The notes under the pieces were generated by a model. It saw only the letters and a list, made by a program, of their open reading frames with translations, had not been told where the DNA came from and did not search any database. Shown one piece after another: positions 7,560 to 15,978 of a stretch of DNA of 64,000 nucleotides. The stretch lies in NCBI GenBank assembly GCA_963808775.1, contig CAWEGR010000005.1:186001-250000 (forward strand), in the 5' to 3' direction. The position numbers were made by a program, and so were the translations under genes. Position 1 is the first letter of the stretch. The number at the start of each line of letters is the position of its first letter. This stretch comes from JACVRW01 sp963808775. Its GTDB lineage: Bacteria > Actinomycetota > Thermoleophilia > Solirubrobacterales > Thermoleophilaceae.

Positions 7560-9683
7560 CTAGCCTTCCGTCAGGACGAGGTTGCCGAGCGCGTCGCGCC
7601 GCAGGGTCTGGCCCGAGGCCACCGACACGGCCGTGTGCGGCAGCTCGACGATCGCCGGGCCGGTCACCTCCTCCTGCTCCGTGAGGCCGGTCCCGTCGTG
7701 GATCGCGGTCTGGATCCACTCGCGCTCGTCGGGCCAGAAGACCCCGCGTGTTCCGCCGGCCGCGGCGCCGCGGCGCCCCGCGCCGTTCGACGAGCCCTCC
7801 GGGCGGGCGGCGAAGCCGAGCGGCACCCGCGCCGTCACGCGCACCGTGAACACCTCGACGGCCTGGAAGATCGCCCGCGCACCCTCGCCGTAGAGGCGCC
7901 CGTACTCGGAGTCGAAGCGCTCGGCGAGCCCTTCGCACACCGCCGCGTCGATCTCGCCGGAGTCGAGCTCGAGCGGCAGCTCCTGGAGGAACTGCTCCGC
8001 GTAGCGCATCAGCGCCGTGCGCGACAGGACCACCGCGTCGCGCTCGAAGCCCGCCGCCTCCATCGAGTCGAGCGCGCGCCGCTCGACCTCGCTCACCGCC
8101 TCCGCGAGGACCGCGGGGTCGAAGGGCGCCTCGACGCGGCACTCGCGCTCGAACGTGCGCACCACGTCGCTCGCCGCGATCCCGTACGCGGACAGGGTCG
8201 AGGCGCCGTTGCCGAGCGGGATCACCACCTCGGCCACGCCGAGCTCGCGCGCGAACGCGAAGGCGTGCACGGGGCCGGCGCCCCCGAACGCGTAGAGCAC
8301 GAAGTCACGCGGGTCGAGTCCCTGCTCGATCGTGTGCTGGCGGATCAGCGTGCTCGCCGCGAACGAGTTCACCTGCACGATCCCGGCCGCCGCCTCCTCG
8401 ACCGACAGCCCGAGCGGCTCGGCCACGCGGTGCACCGCGCGCGTGGCGGCCTCGGAGTCGAGCTTCATCCGCCCGCCGAGGAAGCGGTCGGGGTCGATCA
8501 GCCCGAGCACAAGGTCGGCGTCGGTGACGGTCGGCTCCGTGCCCGTGCCGTAACAGGCCGGGCCAGGGTCCGACCCGGCGGACTCGGGGCCAACCCGCAG
8601 GCCGCCGGAATGGGAGTCGATGCGGGCGATCGACCCGCCGCCGCACGCGATCGAGCGCAGGTCGAGGTGCGGCATCTGGAAGGTGTACTGCTCGAGCACC
8701 TCCTCGCCCGAGAGCAGCGGCGCGCCGTCGATCACGAGGCCGACCTCGAACGAGGTGCCGCCCATGTCCGTCGCGATCACGTGAGTGTGCCCGCTCGCCG
8801 CCGCGATGAACGCGGTGCCCGCGAGCCCGCCCGCCGGCCCGGAGCCGATCGTCGTGAGCGGCCGGGCGCGTGCCACGTCCACGGGCACGACACCGCCGTT
8901 CGCCTGCATGATGAACGGCCGGCGCCTCATGCCGCGCTCGCCGAGCGCCTCGGCGAGCTGCTCGAGGTATGCGCTCGACGCCGGACCGACGTAGGAGTTG
9001 ATGACGGTCGCGACCGTCCGCTCGTACTCGCCCTGGCGCGGGGAGGTCTCGTGGGACACGGAGACGTACATCCCGGGCGCCTCCTCCTCGACGATCGCCC
9101 GCAGGCGCCGTTCGTGGTCGGGATTGCGGAACGACCACATCAGCGCGATGGCGATCGCCTCGACATCCCCGCGCGCGAGCAGCGCGCGCACGGCCTCGCG
9201 GGCAGCGTCGTCGTCCATCGGGGCAAGCACCTCGCCGTCGACCGTGACGCGCTCTGAGATCGGCGCCGTGCGCCCGCGCGGCACGAGCGGGACCGGCTTG
9301 TCCGTGCGGTGCACGCTGTAGACCTGATCGATCGCCACGCCCGCCGTCCGCCCGGCGCCACGCATCATCAGGAGGGCGTCATGGTGGCCCTTCGTGGCGA
9401 GCAGCCCGACCTTCGCGCCCTTGCGCTCGACAACCAGGTTCGTCCCGATCGTGGTGCCGTGCGAGAGCCGGTCCGCCTGCTCGAGCAGCTCCGCGGTCGG
9501 CACGCCCGTCTCGTCCGCCAGCAGGTCGAGGCCGGCGATCACGCCGTCGACCGGCGTGGTGCTGTGCGTGGAGGGCGTCTTCGCGTGGAAGACACGGCCT
9601 CCGTCGTCGACCGCGACGCAATCGGTGAAGGTGCCTCCGATGTCGACGCCGAGGTAGTAGCTCACGCGGCCGGATGCTGCCAT
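7560..9683 (-). CDS. Hydantoinase A / acetone-acetophenone carboxylase-type ATP-binding subunit
   Basis: This 707-residue HyuA-like subunit has an actin/hexokinase-like ATPase fold that phosphorylates the substrate during ATP-dependent hydrolysis or carboxylation. The start at 9683 gives MAASGRVSYYLGVDIGGTFT; the open frame continues upstream only through the E2 gene in another frame and is not coding. Phosphate-binding motifs are GVDIGGTFTDC at the N-terminus and VIATDMGGTSFEVGL near residue 300, with SHGTTIGTNLVVERKGAKVG and the C-terminal FGGAGPVHAFAFARELG. It overlaps nothing upstream (53 bases to the E2 stop) and is followed 13 bases later by its HyuB partner, so both are one transcription unit. 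Confidence 0.9.
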   Translation of the reverse strand: MAASGRVSYYLGVDIGGTFTDCVAVDDGGRVFHAKTPSTHSTTPVDGVIAGLDLLADETGVPTAELLEQADRLSHGTTIGTNLVVERKGAKVGLLATKGHHDALLMMRGAGRTAGVAIDQVYSVHRTDKPVPLVPRGRTAPISERVTVDGEVLAPMDDDAAREAVRALLARGDVEAIAIALMWSFRNPDHERRLRAIVEEEAPGMYVSVSHETSPRQGEYERTVATVINSYVGPASSAYLEQLAEALGERGMRRRPFIMQANGGVVPVDVARARPLTTIGSGPAGGLAGTAFIAAASGHTHVIATDMGGTSFEVGLVIDGAPLLSGEEVLEQYTFQMPHLDLRSIACGGGSIARIDSHSGGLRVGPESAGSDPGPACYGTGTEPTVTDADLVLGLIDPDRFLGGRMKLDSEAATRAVHRVAEPLGLSVEEAAAGIVQVNSFAASTLIRQHTIEQGLDPRDFVLYAFGGAGPVHAFAFARELGVAEVVIPLGNGASTLSAYGIAASDVVRTFERECRVEAPFDPAVLAEAVSEVERRALDSMEAAGFERDAVVLSRTALMRYAEQFLQELPLELDSGEIDAAVCEGLAERFDSEYGRLYGEGARAIFQAVEVFTVRVTARVPLGFAARPEGSSNGAGRRGAAAGGTRGVFWPDEREWIQTAIHDGTGLTEQEEVTGPAIVELPHTAVSVASGQTLRRDALGNLVLTEG

Positions 9684-9736
9684 GGCCGCTCGGGCGGCCG
9701 ATTCCGCACGCCGGCGCGGTTTGTGGCCTTCGACAG

Positions 9737-11008
9737 TCAGAGGTAGTCCGGCGCCCGCCAGCTCTCGAGCAGGTCGCGGATGCGCACCACGCAGCGCGTG
9801 GCATAGGCGCCGTCGATCACGCGGTGGTCGAACGTCAGCGCCAGCCGCATCACGGGCCGGATCGCGATGGCCTCGCCGCCCTCGCCGTCGGTGACGACGA
9901 CCGGCTTGCGCACGGTCGCCGGCGTGCCGAGGATGGCCACCTGCGGCTGGTTGATGATCGCCATCGCGGAGATGCCGCCGACGGAGCCCGGGTTCGAGAG
10001 CGTGAAGGTCCCGGCGCGCACGTGGTCCGGTGTGAGCTTGCGCGAGCGGGCGAGCGCCGCCAGCTCTGCGATCGCCTCGCCGATCGCGGGCGCGCCGAGG
10101 CGGTCGCAGCCGCGGAGCACCGGCACGATCAGGCCCTGCTCCGTGTCGACGGCGACTCCGAGGTTGACCTCGCGGAAGCGGATCAGCCGCTCGCCGTCGA
10201 AGCTCGCGTTCAGATCGGGGTAATCGGACAGCGCGGCGCAGGCGGCGCGCGCGATGAACGCGAGCGCCGTGAGGCGGCGCTCGCCGCTCGCCAGGCGGGC
10301 CTCGTTCAGCTCGGCGCGGGCGCGCTCGACGGCGCTCATGTCCACGTCGGCCTCGGTGGTCATGTGCGCCGCCGTCTGGCGCGAGCGGATCATGTGCTCG
10401 GCCATCACGGCGCGCTGGCGGGTGATCTCCACGACCTCGTGCGGCACGTCGTCGTACCCGCGCGGGAGGGCGCCCGCCGGGGCCGGTGGGGCGCTCCCGC
10501 GGCGCTCGATCGCCGCGAGCACGTCGGTCTTGCGGATCCGCCCTCGCATGCCCGAGCCGCTCACCGCGCTCAGGTCGAGCCCGTGCTCCGCCGCGATCCG
10601 GCGCGCCACGGGGGAGCAGGCCGGCCCGCCGTTCACCCGCGCGGGCACCACGGCCTCGGCGGCGGCGACCGGGTCGAATCGGCGCGGCTCCGCGACGGCC
10701 GCCGGCGCGTCCGCCTCGGGTGCCGGCTCCGGCTCCGGCTCGGGAACCGCCGCGCCCGCTCCGACCTGGAGCTCGGCGAGCGGCTCCCCGACAGGCACGG
10801 TGTCGCCGGCCTCGGCGAGGATCGCGGCGAGCACGCCGTCGGCGGGGGAGGTGACCTCGGTGTCGACCTTGTCCGTCGAGATCTCGCACAGCACCTCGTC
10901 GGTCCGCACCGGGTCGCCCACCCGCTTGAGCCACGCGGTCACCGTGCCCTCCTCGACGGACACGCCCATGTGCGGCATCGGCACCTGGAGGGTCGTCGCC
11001 TCGCTCAT
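9737..11008 (-). CDS. Dihydrolipoamide acyltransferase (E2) of a 2-oxo acid/acetoin dehydrogenase complex
   Basis: This 423-residue E2 core carries acyl groups from the E1 encoded at 2571-4501 to CoA. An N-terminal lipoyl domain shows EISTDKVDTEV with the lysine to be lipoylated near residue 46. After a Pro/Ala/Glu linker comes a peripheral-subunit-binding domain (ACSPVARRIAAEHGLDLSAV, then GSGMRGRIRKTDV). The catalytic domain ends with TFDHRVIDGAYATR, the HRxxDG active-site motif. Its start overlaps the stop of the zinc dehydrogenase gene (ATGA), so the two are coupled. No E3 (dihydrolipoamide dehydrogenase) gene lies in the window, so the complex probably uses one encoded elsewhere. Confidence 0.93.
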   Translation of the reverse strand: MSEATTLQVPMPHMGVSVEEGTVTAWLKRVGDPVRTDEVLCEISTDKVDTEVTSPADGVLAAILAEAGDTVPVGEPLAELQVGAGAAVPEPEPEPAPEADAPAAVAEPRRFDPVAAAEAVVPARVNGGPACSPVARRIAAEHGLDLSAVSGSGMRGRIRKTDVLAAIERRGSAPPAPAGALPRGYDDVPHEVVEITRQRAVMAEHMIRSRQTAAHMTTEADVDMSAVERARAELNEARLASGERRLTALAFIARAACAALSDYPDLNASFDGERLIRFREVNLGVAVDTEQGLIVPVLRGCDRLGAPAIGEAIAELAALARSRKLTPDHVRAGTFTLSNPGSVGGISAMAIINQPQVAILGTPATVRKPVVVTDGEGGEAIAIRPVMRLALTFDHRVIDGAYATRCVVRIRDLLESWRAPDYL

Positions 11009-12060
11009 GCGGCCGCCAGGTCGACCATGACCTTCACGTCAACGGGCTCGCGGCTCATGCGCTCGAGCTCGTCCGGCAGCCGTGCCAGCTCGATCTCGCG
11101 CGACACGAGCGGCTCCGGGTCGAGGGTGCCGGCCGCGATCATCGCGGCGGCTCGCGGAAGGTCGTGCGCGTAGCCGAGCGAGCCGACGATCGAGCGCTCG
11201 AACAGCACGAGCTGGCGCGCCGGGTCGAGCTCGGGCGGCTCCTTCGGCAGGCCCACGAGCGCCACGCGGCCGCCGCGAGTGGTCATGTCGGGAGCCGCGG
11301 CGAGCGCGGCGGGCGCGCCGCTCGCGTCGATCACGATGTCGGCGCCGCCGTCCGTCCGCTCGCGCAGCGCGCGCGCGACGTCGCGCGGGCTTCCCTCGGG
11401 CTCGTGCACCGCCACGCCGAGCTCCGCCGCCCGCGCGCTGCGCTCCGCCGCCGGCTCGCTCACGAGTACCTCGAGCCCGAGCGCGCGCGCCACGATCGCG
11501 GTACAGGCCCCGATGGCGCCGAAGCCGAGCACGATGCAGACCTCACCCGCCCGCGCGTCGATCCGGTCGAGCGCGTGGAGCGCGACGGCGAGCGGCTCGA
11601 GCATCGCTCCCGCGCGATCCGAGACGCCGTCGGGGAGCGGCACCGCGCAGTACGCCGGGAAGCGCACCCGCGGCGCGAAGCCGCCGTCCGAGCAGAGGCC
11701 GATGGAACCGCTCTGCGGGCAGAGGTTGTAGCGGCCGGTCCGGCATGCGCGGCAGTGCCCGCAGCGCCAGCAGGCGTCCGCGGCCACGCGCTCGCCGACC
11801 TCGATCCCCGCCACGTCCTCCCCGACCGCCACGACCCGCCCGGAGAGCTCGTGGCCCAGCGTCAGTGGAGGCGCCTGGCCGCTCAGCGAGTGGGCGCGCG
11901 GGCGGATCGCGAACGGCCCGTGCGCGTACTCGGCGAGATCCGAGCCGCACACGCCGCAGAAGGAGACCTCGACCTCGATCATGCCGGGCCCGAGCGGGAG
12001 CTCGAGCTCGACGTCCTCCAAGCGCACGTCGCGGTTGCCGTGCCAGCGCACCGCCTGCAT
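11005..12060 (-). CDS. Zinc-dependent alcohol/polyol dehydrogenase (2,3-butanediol dehydrogenase-like, MDR family)
   Basis: This 351-residue medium-chain dehydrogenase oxidises a secondary alcohol with NAD(P). The catalytic zinc ligands are visible as FCGVCGSDL (Cys near 37) and the GHE in TLGHELSG. Four cysteines in ADACWRCGHCRACRTGRYN and NLCPQ form the structural zinc site. The Rossmann segment is VLGFGAIGACTA near residue 170. The chosen start is MQAVRWHGNRDVRLEDVELE; a few upstream codons are in frame but lack support. It is the first gene of the leftward operon dehydrogenase-E2-HyuA-HyuB. A butanediol or sorbitol-type substrate is suggested by family resemblance only, though butanediol would fit an acetoin-cleaving E1/E2 pair. 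Confidence 0.88.
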   Translation of the reverse strand: MQAVRWHGNRDVRLEDVELELPLGPGMIEVEVSFCGVCGSDLAEYAHGPFAIRPRAHSLSGQAPPLTLGHELSGRVVAVGEDVAGIEVGERVAADACWRCGHCRACRTGRYNLCPQSGSIGLCSDGGFAPRVRFPAYCAVPLPDGVSDRAGAMLEPLAVALHALDRIDARAGEVCIVLGFGAIGACTAIVARALGLEVLVSEPAAERSARAAELGVAVHEPEGSPRDVARALRERTDGGADIVIDASGAPAALAAAPDMTTRGGRVALVGLPKEPPELDPARQLVLFERSIVGSLGYAHDLPRAAAMIAAGTLDPEPLVSREIELARLPDELERMSREPVDVKVMVDLAAA

Positions 12061-12086
12061 GTAGACGACTCTAAGAGCCACGGGGG

Positions 12087-12101
12087 CGGGCCTTCGGCCC
12101 G
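12087..12101. other. Small GC-rich hairpin in a divergent intergenic region
   Basis: A perfect 6-bp stem (CGGGCC/GGCCCG) closes a TTC loop between the divergent zinc dehydrogenase start (12060) and acyl-CoA ligase start (12130). It falls in the leader of the leftward operon. No T-tract follows, so it is not a convincing terminator; it may be a chance structure in GC-rich DNA. Confidence 0.25.
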
Positions 12102-12129
12102 GCCACGGCGAGACTTATGGTCGTCCACA

Positions 12130-13807
12130 ATGCCGCTCAAGGAGGAAGGCCGCTCCCACTGGATCCCGGGGGACGACGACCTGCCGCCGCTGCGCGAGCT
12201 GACCGTCGGGGCGGTGCTCGACGAGGCGGCCGAGGCCTGGCCGGGGCACGAGGCGGTCGTCTACTCCGCCTACGACGACATGGGGATCTCGGAGCGCTGG
12301 ACCTTCGCGGAGCTGCGCGAGCGCGCGCTCGCCGTGGCCCGCGCCTTCGTGAGCTCGGGCATCGAGCCGGGCGAGCGGATCGCGATCTGGGCCACGAACC
12401 GGCCCGAGTGGATCGAGGTGCAGTTCGGCGCGGCCTATGCGGGGGTCGTGCTCGTCCCGCTCAACCCGCTCTACCGCGCGGAGGAGCTGCGCTTCGTGCT
12501 CGGCAAGACGGGGGCGAGCGCCTGTTTCCTCGAGCCCGAGAACCGCGGCGCCAACCTCTGGGAGATCCTCGACGGCGTGGCCGCCGAGCTGCCCGGGCTC
12601 GACCTGCGTGTGGCGTTCGGCGATGCGCCGGACGACACGGGCATCTCGCTCGGCGAGTGGCTCGCTTCCGCGGGCGCGGACGCGGCGGCCGAGGTGGAGC
12701 GCCGCCGCGCCCGCGTGACCACGGATGACCTGTCGCAGATCCAGTTCACGTCCGGGACCACCGGTTTCCCCAAGGGGGCCGAGCTGCGGCACGGCGCCCT
12801 GACGGCGAACGCCGCGCTGTTCGCCCACGGTGCGGAGTTCCACCTCGGGGGGCGCCACTGCAACCCGATGCCGTTCTTTCACTGCGGCGGCTGCGTGATG
12901 GCCACGATCGGCTGCATCAGCAATGGCTCGGCGCAGCTTCCGACTCTCACCTTCGACGCCGCGCGCATGGTGCGCACGATCGACGCGGAGCGGGCCACAT
13001 CGGCGGGCGCCGTGCCCACGATGCTGATCGGGCTCGAGGAGGAGGTCGACCGGTCGGGCGGCTCGCTCAGGTCGCTCGACGTCGTCGTCACGGGAGGCGC
13101 CCCGGTGCCCGTGGACGTCGAGCGGCGCTGGATCGAGCGCTTCGGCGTCCGCTTCACGATCACCTACGGCATGACCGAGGCGTCCCCGGTGATCACGATG
13201 AGCCTGCCGGGCGATCCGGAGAAGCTCCAGATCGCCACCTGCGGGCCGCCCCTTCCGCACGTCGAGGTCGACGTGGTCGACGTCTCGACGCGTGAGCCCG
13301 TCCCGATCGGCGAGCAGGGCGAGCTGCGCACGCGCGGCTTCCTCGTGATGAACGGCTACTGGGACGAACCCCGTGCGACCGCCGACACGATCGAACCCGG
13401 CGGCTGGCTGCGCTCGGGGGACCTGGCGCGCATGGACGAGAACGGCTACGTCTCGATCACGGGGCGCGCCAAGGACATGATCATCCGCGGTGGCGAGAAC
13501 ATCTATCCCGCGGAGATCGAGGACGCGCTCCGCGGACTGCCGGAGGTCGCTCGACGCGAGCGTGATCGGGGTCCCCGACGAGCGCTACGGCGAGCAGGTG
13601 GCCGCCTTCGTGCGGCTGCACGAGGGCGCATCCCTGACGCTCGAATCGATGCGCGCGCAGCTGACCGACCGGGTGGCGCGCTTCAAGATCCCGCGGCACC
13701 TCGTGGTGGTCGACGAATGGCCGACGACGCCCTCGGGCAAGGTGCAGAAGTTCAAGCTGCGCGAGCGGTTCGAGGGCGCTACAGGGCGGACTTCTTCGGC
13801 GGCATGA
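12130..13807 (+). CDS. Acyl-CoA synthetase / AMP-dependent ligase (one frameshift)
   Basis: This adenylate-forming ligase of about 559 residues would activate a carboxylic acid to its CoA thioester. The ATP motif FTSGTTGFPKG lies near residue 205, followed by TYGMTEASPV, the GGWLRSGDLARMDENGY loop and KDMIIRGGENIYPAEIEDAL. The frame then breaks: after LPEV the family sequence resumes in the next frame as DASVIGVPDERYGEQVAAFV and continues to a stop at 13807 with the conserved lysine in PSGKVQKFKLRERF. Removing one G at 13549 restores a single reading frame, so this is an insertion, probably a sequence error. ATG 12130 has no clear ribosome-binding site. The gene overlaps the convergent MaoC gene by 29 bases. 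Confidence 0.88.
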
Positions 13808-14207
13808 CGATCGCGTATCCCTCGGCCACGACCACGTCCTCCTGGTTCGTCCAGGTCAGGTCGACCCGGATCCTGTTGCGCGCCACGTCGAGCTCCACGA
13901 TCTCTCCGCGCGTGGTGATGGTGTCGCCGATGTACACGGGCCGGCGGTAGTCGATGTGGTTCGTCTCGGCGATCGTGCCCACGCCGGGAAGGGTCATCCC
14001 GAGCAGGCCGGCCGCGAGCGCGAGCGTCAGCGGCCCGTGCGCCACGCGCGCGCCGAACAGCGACTTCTTCGCCCACTCGGCGTCGACGTGGATCGGGTTG
14101 AAGTCCCCGCTGATCGCCGCGAAGAACGCGATGTCGGTCTCCGTGACGGTCTTCGTGAACTCGGCGCTGTCGCCGGCGCTCAGCTCCTTCATCGTGAGTG
14201 ATCGCAT
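13779..14207 (-). CDS. MaoC family (R)-specific enoyl-CoA hydratase-like protein
   Basis: This 142-residue hot-dog-fold protein probably hydrates an enoyl-CoA. The hydratase motif is visible as FAAISGDFNPIHVDAEWAKK (catalytic Asp and His) followed by FGARVAHGPLTLALAAGLLG. The ATG at 14207 is chosen because AGGAGG stands nine bases upstream; the annotated frame is open further upstream, and a second ATG at 14192 is possible. It is transcribed divergently from the SDR gene at 14224, with the two ribosome-binding sites lying in the same 20-base stretch on opposite strands. Together with the acyl-CoA ligase and SDR genes it could carry out a beta-oxidation-like hydration/oxidation. Confidence 0.88.
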   Translation of the reverse strand: MRSLTMKELSAGDSAEFTKTVTETDIAFFAAISGDFNPIHVDAEWAKKSLFGARVAHGPLTLALAAGLLGMTLPGVGTIAETNHIDYRRPVYIGDTITTRGEIVELDVARNRIRVDLTWTNQEDVVVAEGYAIVMPPKKSAL

Positions 14208-14223
14208 GGTCGAGGGCCTCCTG

Positions 14224-15054
14224 GTGAGCTCGAGGGTCGCCGTGGTCACCGGCGCGGCGCGCCGGGGCGGGATCGGCCGGGCGGTCGCGGCCCGGCTCGC
14301 GCGCGACGGGCTGCGCGTGGTGGTGTCGGATCTCGGCGCGCCGATGTCGAGCCACCCCGACTACGCGGCCGCGGCGAGCGAGGAGCTCGACCAGGCGGTC
14401 GCCGAGCTCGAGGGCGCCGGCGCCGAGGCGGCCGGCATCGCCTGCGACGTGCGCGACAGCGCGCAGGTCGATGCGCTGATCGAGGGGACGGTCGAGCGCT
14501 TCGGCCGCATCGACGTGCTCGTGAACAACGCCGGCCTCGCGATCGGGCTCGCCCCGGCCGTCGAGCTGAGCGACGAGGACTGGCAGGTCAACCTCGACGT
14601 GATGGCCGGCGGCGTCTTCAAGTGCTCGCGCGCCGCGGCGCGGAGGATGATCGAGCAGGGCGACGGCGGCCGGATCGTGACGGTCGCGTCGCAGGCGGGC
14701 CTGGCGGGCGCGCCCTGGCTGTCCGCGTACTGCGCCGCGAAGTTCGCGGCGATCGGCTTCACGCAGTCGCTCGCGGCGGAGCTCGGCGCGCACGGCATCA
14801 CCGTGAACGCGGTCTGCCCCGGCACGGTCCAGACGCCGCTGCTCGACGTGCCGGGCGGGATGTTCGAGGCCTATCCGCGCATGGCGGGCATCACGCGCGA
14901 GCAGTACGAGCGCAAGCTGCTGCGCTCGATCCCGCTGGGCCGCTACGAGACCCCCGAGGACGTGGCGGAGGCCGTCGGCTTCCTCGCATCCGAGGGAGCG
15001 GCCTACGTGACCGGCACGGCGCTCAACGTGAGCGGCGGTCAGACGCTGCGCTGA
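14224..15054 (+). CDS. SDR-family oxidoreductase
   Basis: This 276-residue short-chain dehydrogenase has TGAARRGGIGRA as its nucleotide-binding motif, NNAG near residue 105, VTVASQAG with the catalytic serine, and YCAAK as the catalytic Tyr/Lys pair. The insertion of two residues in the glycine motif (GAARRGGIG) is a variant also known in 3-oxoacyl reductase-like SDRs. The sequence VSDLGAP after strand 2 suggests NAD(H). GTG 14224 is preferred because GAGGG stands at suitable distance; an ATG at 14206 would overlap the divergent MaoC start. It is likely the partner dehydrogenase for the neighbouring hydratase, but the substrate is not shown. Confidence 0.87.
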   Translation: MSSRVAVVTGAARRGGIGRAVAARLARDGLRVVVSDLGAPMSSHPDYAAAASEELDQAVAELEGAGAEAAGIACDVRDSAQVDALIEGTVERFGRIDVLVNNAGLAIGLAPAVELSDEDWQVNLDVMAGGVFKCSRAAARRMIEQGDGGRIVTVASQAGLAGAPWLSAYCAAKFAAIGFTQSLAAELGAHGITVNAVCPGTVQTPLLDVPGGMFEAYPRMAGITREQYERKLLRSIPLGRYETPEDVAEAVGFLASEGAAYVTGTALNVSGGQTLR

Positions 15055-15147
15055 CCTCATGCGAGGGCACCGTAACGCTTGGGGTTTCTCCAAGTGCGCG
15101 ACCCCCGGCCGTTCGCCGCACGCGCACCACGCGAGACCCTTCCGAGC

Positions 15148-15978
15148 ATGGATCACGAGGCCTTCTGGCAGTCGTATTCGCTGCCCATCGGACCGGGCGT
15201 GGCCTACGGGCCGCCGCCGTACCTCTATCGCGGCGTCGAGGACATCTTCGTCTCCTACGAGGCCGACCCCGCGGGGGTGGAGGCGCTGCTCCCGCCGGGG
15301 CTCGAGCCGGCGGACGAGACGCCCGTCTGCATCGCATGGGGCCGCTGGATCCCGTTCAGCTCGTTCGGGCCCTACCACGAGGCCTACGTGATGATCCGCG
15401 CCAGCTTCGAGGGGCAGACCTACCTCTACCAGCCGTTCATCTTCACGGACAACGAGATCCCGCTCGTCGCGGGCCGCGAGATCTGGGGCTACGCGAAGAA
15501 GCTCGCCGTCATGGAGCGCCACTCCGGCGGCGCCGCCGGCGCGCCCTTCGGCGAGCAGATGCTGTTCACGGTCGATCGCCCGCGCGGCCAGCGCATCATG
15601 ACGATGTCGATCACCTGCGAGCGCACCTTCGACCCTGCCGAGATGGAGGACGTGCCGGTGCTCTCGACGCGGGTGATCCCGAACGCCGAGCCCGACTCGC
15701 CGCCGTCGGTGGCGCAGCTCGTGCGGCTCGATGTGGAGGCGCCGATCCACAAGAGCGCGGGCGGCACGCCGATGCTGTTCACGGGCCGCGCCTCGGTGTC
15801 GATGGACGCGACGACGGACGTGGACCCGTGGCACCTGTTGCAGCCGACGAAGATCCTCCAGGGCTGGTTCGGGATCTTCGACTTCGACCTGTACCACGGC
15901 AAGGTCATCCACGACTACCTGGCCGACTACGCCGCGACCGGGAACGGCAAGGCGGTCAGCGCCGCAGCGACACGCTGA
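15148..15978 (+). CDS. Acetoacetate decarboxylase-fold enzyme
   Basis: This 276-residue protein belongs to the acetoacetate decarboxylase superfamily, which uses a Schiff-base lysine to decarboxylate or otherwise transform oxo acids. The diagnostic region is REIWGYAKKLAVMERHSGG near residues 110-130, with the adjacent lysine pair of the family (catalytic Lys and its pKa-lowering neighbour). YLYQPFIFTDNEIPLVAGRE precedes it. The start ATG at 15148 is chosen because upstream in-frame sequence is not family-like. The 3' end overlaps the convergent carboxyltransferase gene by 23 bases. In this context it may act on a 3-oxo acid generated by ketone carboxylation, which would make the local pathway cyclic or regulatory; that is inference. 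Confidence 0.88.
   Translation: MDHEAFWQSYSLPIGPGVAYGPPPYLYRGVEDIFVSYEADPAGVEALLPPGLEPADETPVCIAWGRWIPFSSFGPYHEAYVMIRASFEGQTYLYQPFIFTDNEIPLVAGREIWGYAKKLAVMERHSGGAAGAPFGEQMLFTVDRPRGQRIMTMSITCERTFDPAEMEDVPVLSTRVIPNAEPDSPPSVAQLVRLDVEAPIHKSAGGTPMLFTGRASVSMDATTDVDPWHLLQPTKILQGWFGIFDFDLYHGKVIHDYLADYAATGNGKAVSAAATR

Noticed and set aside
7560..10934. 1124-residue HyuA extended to 10934
   Set aside because: The upstream 417 residues are low-complexity Arg/Ala sequence lying over the E2 gene in another frame; the family start is at 9683.
2571..12060. Standard acetoin dehydrogenase (acoABC) operon
   Set aside because: The E1 and E2 genes are on opposite strands, no E3 or AcoR regulator is present, and the carboxylase-like genes do not belong to that operon, so the substrate was left open.
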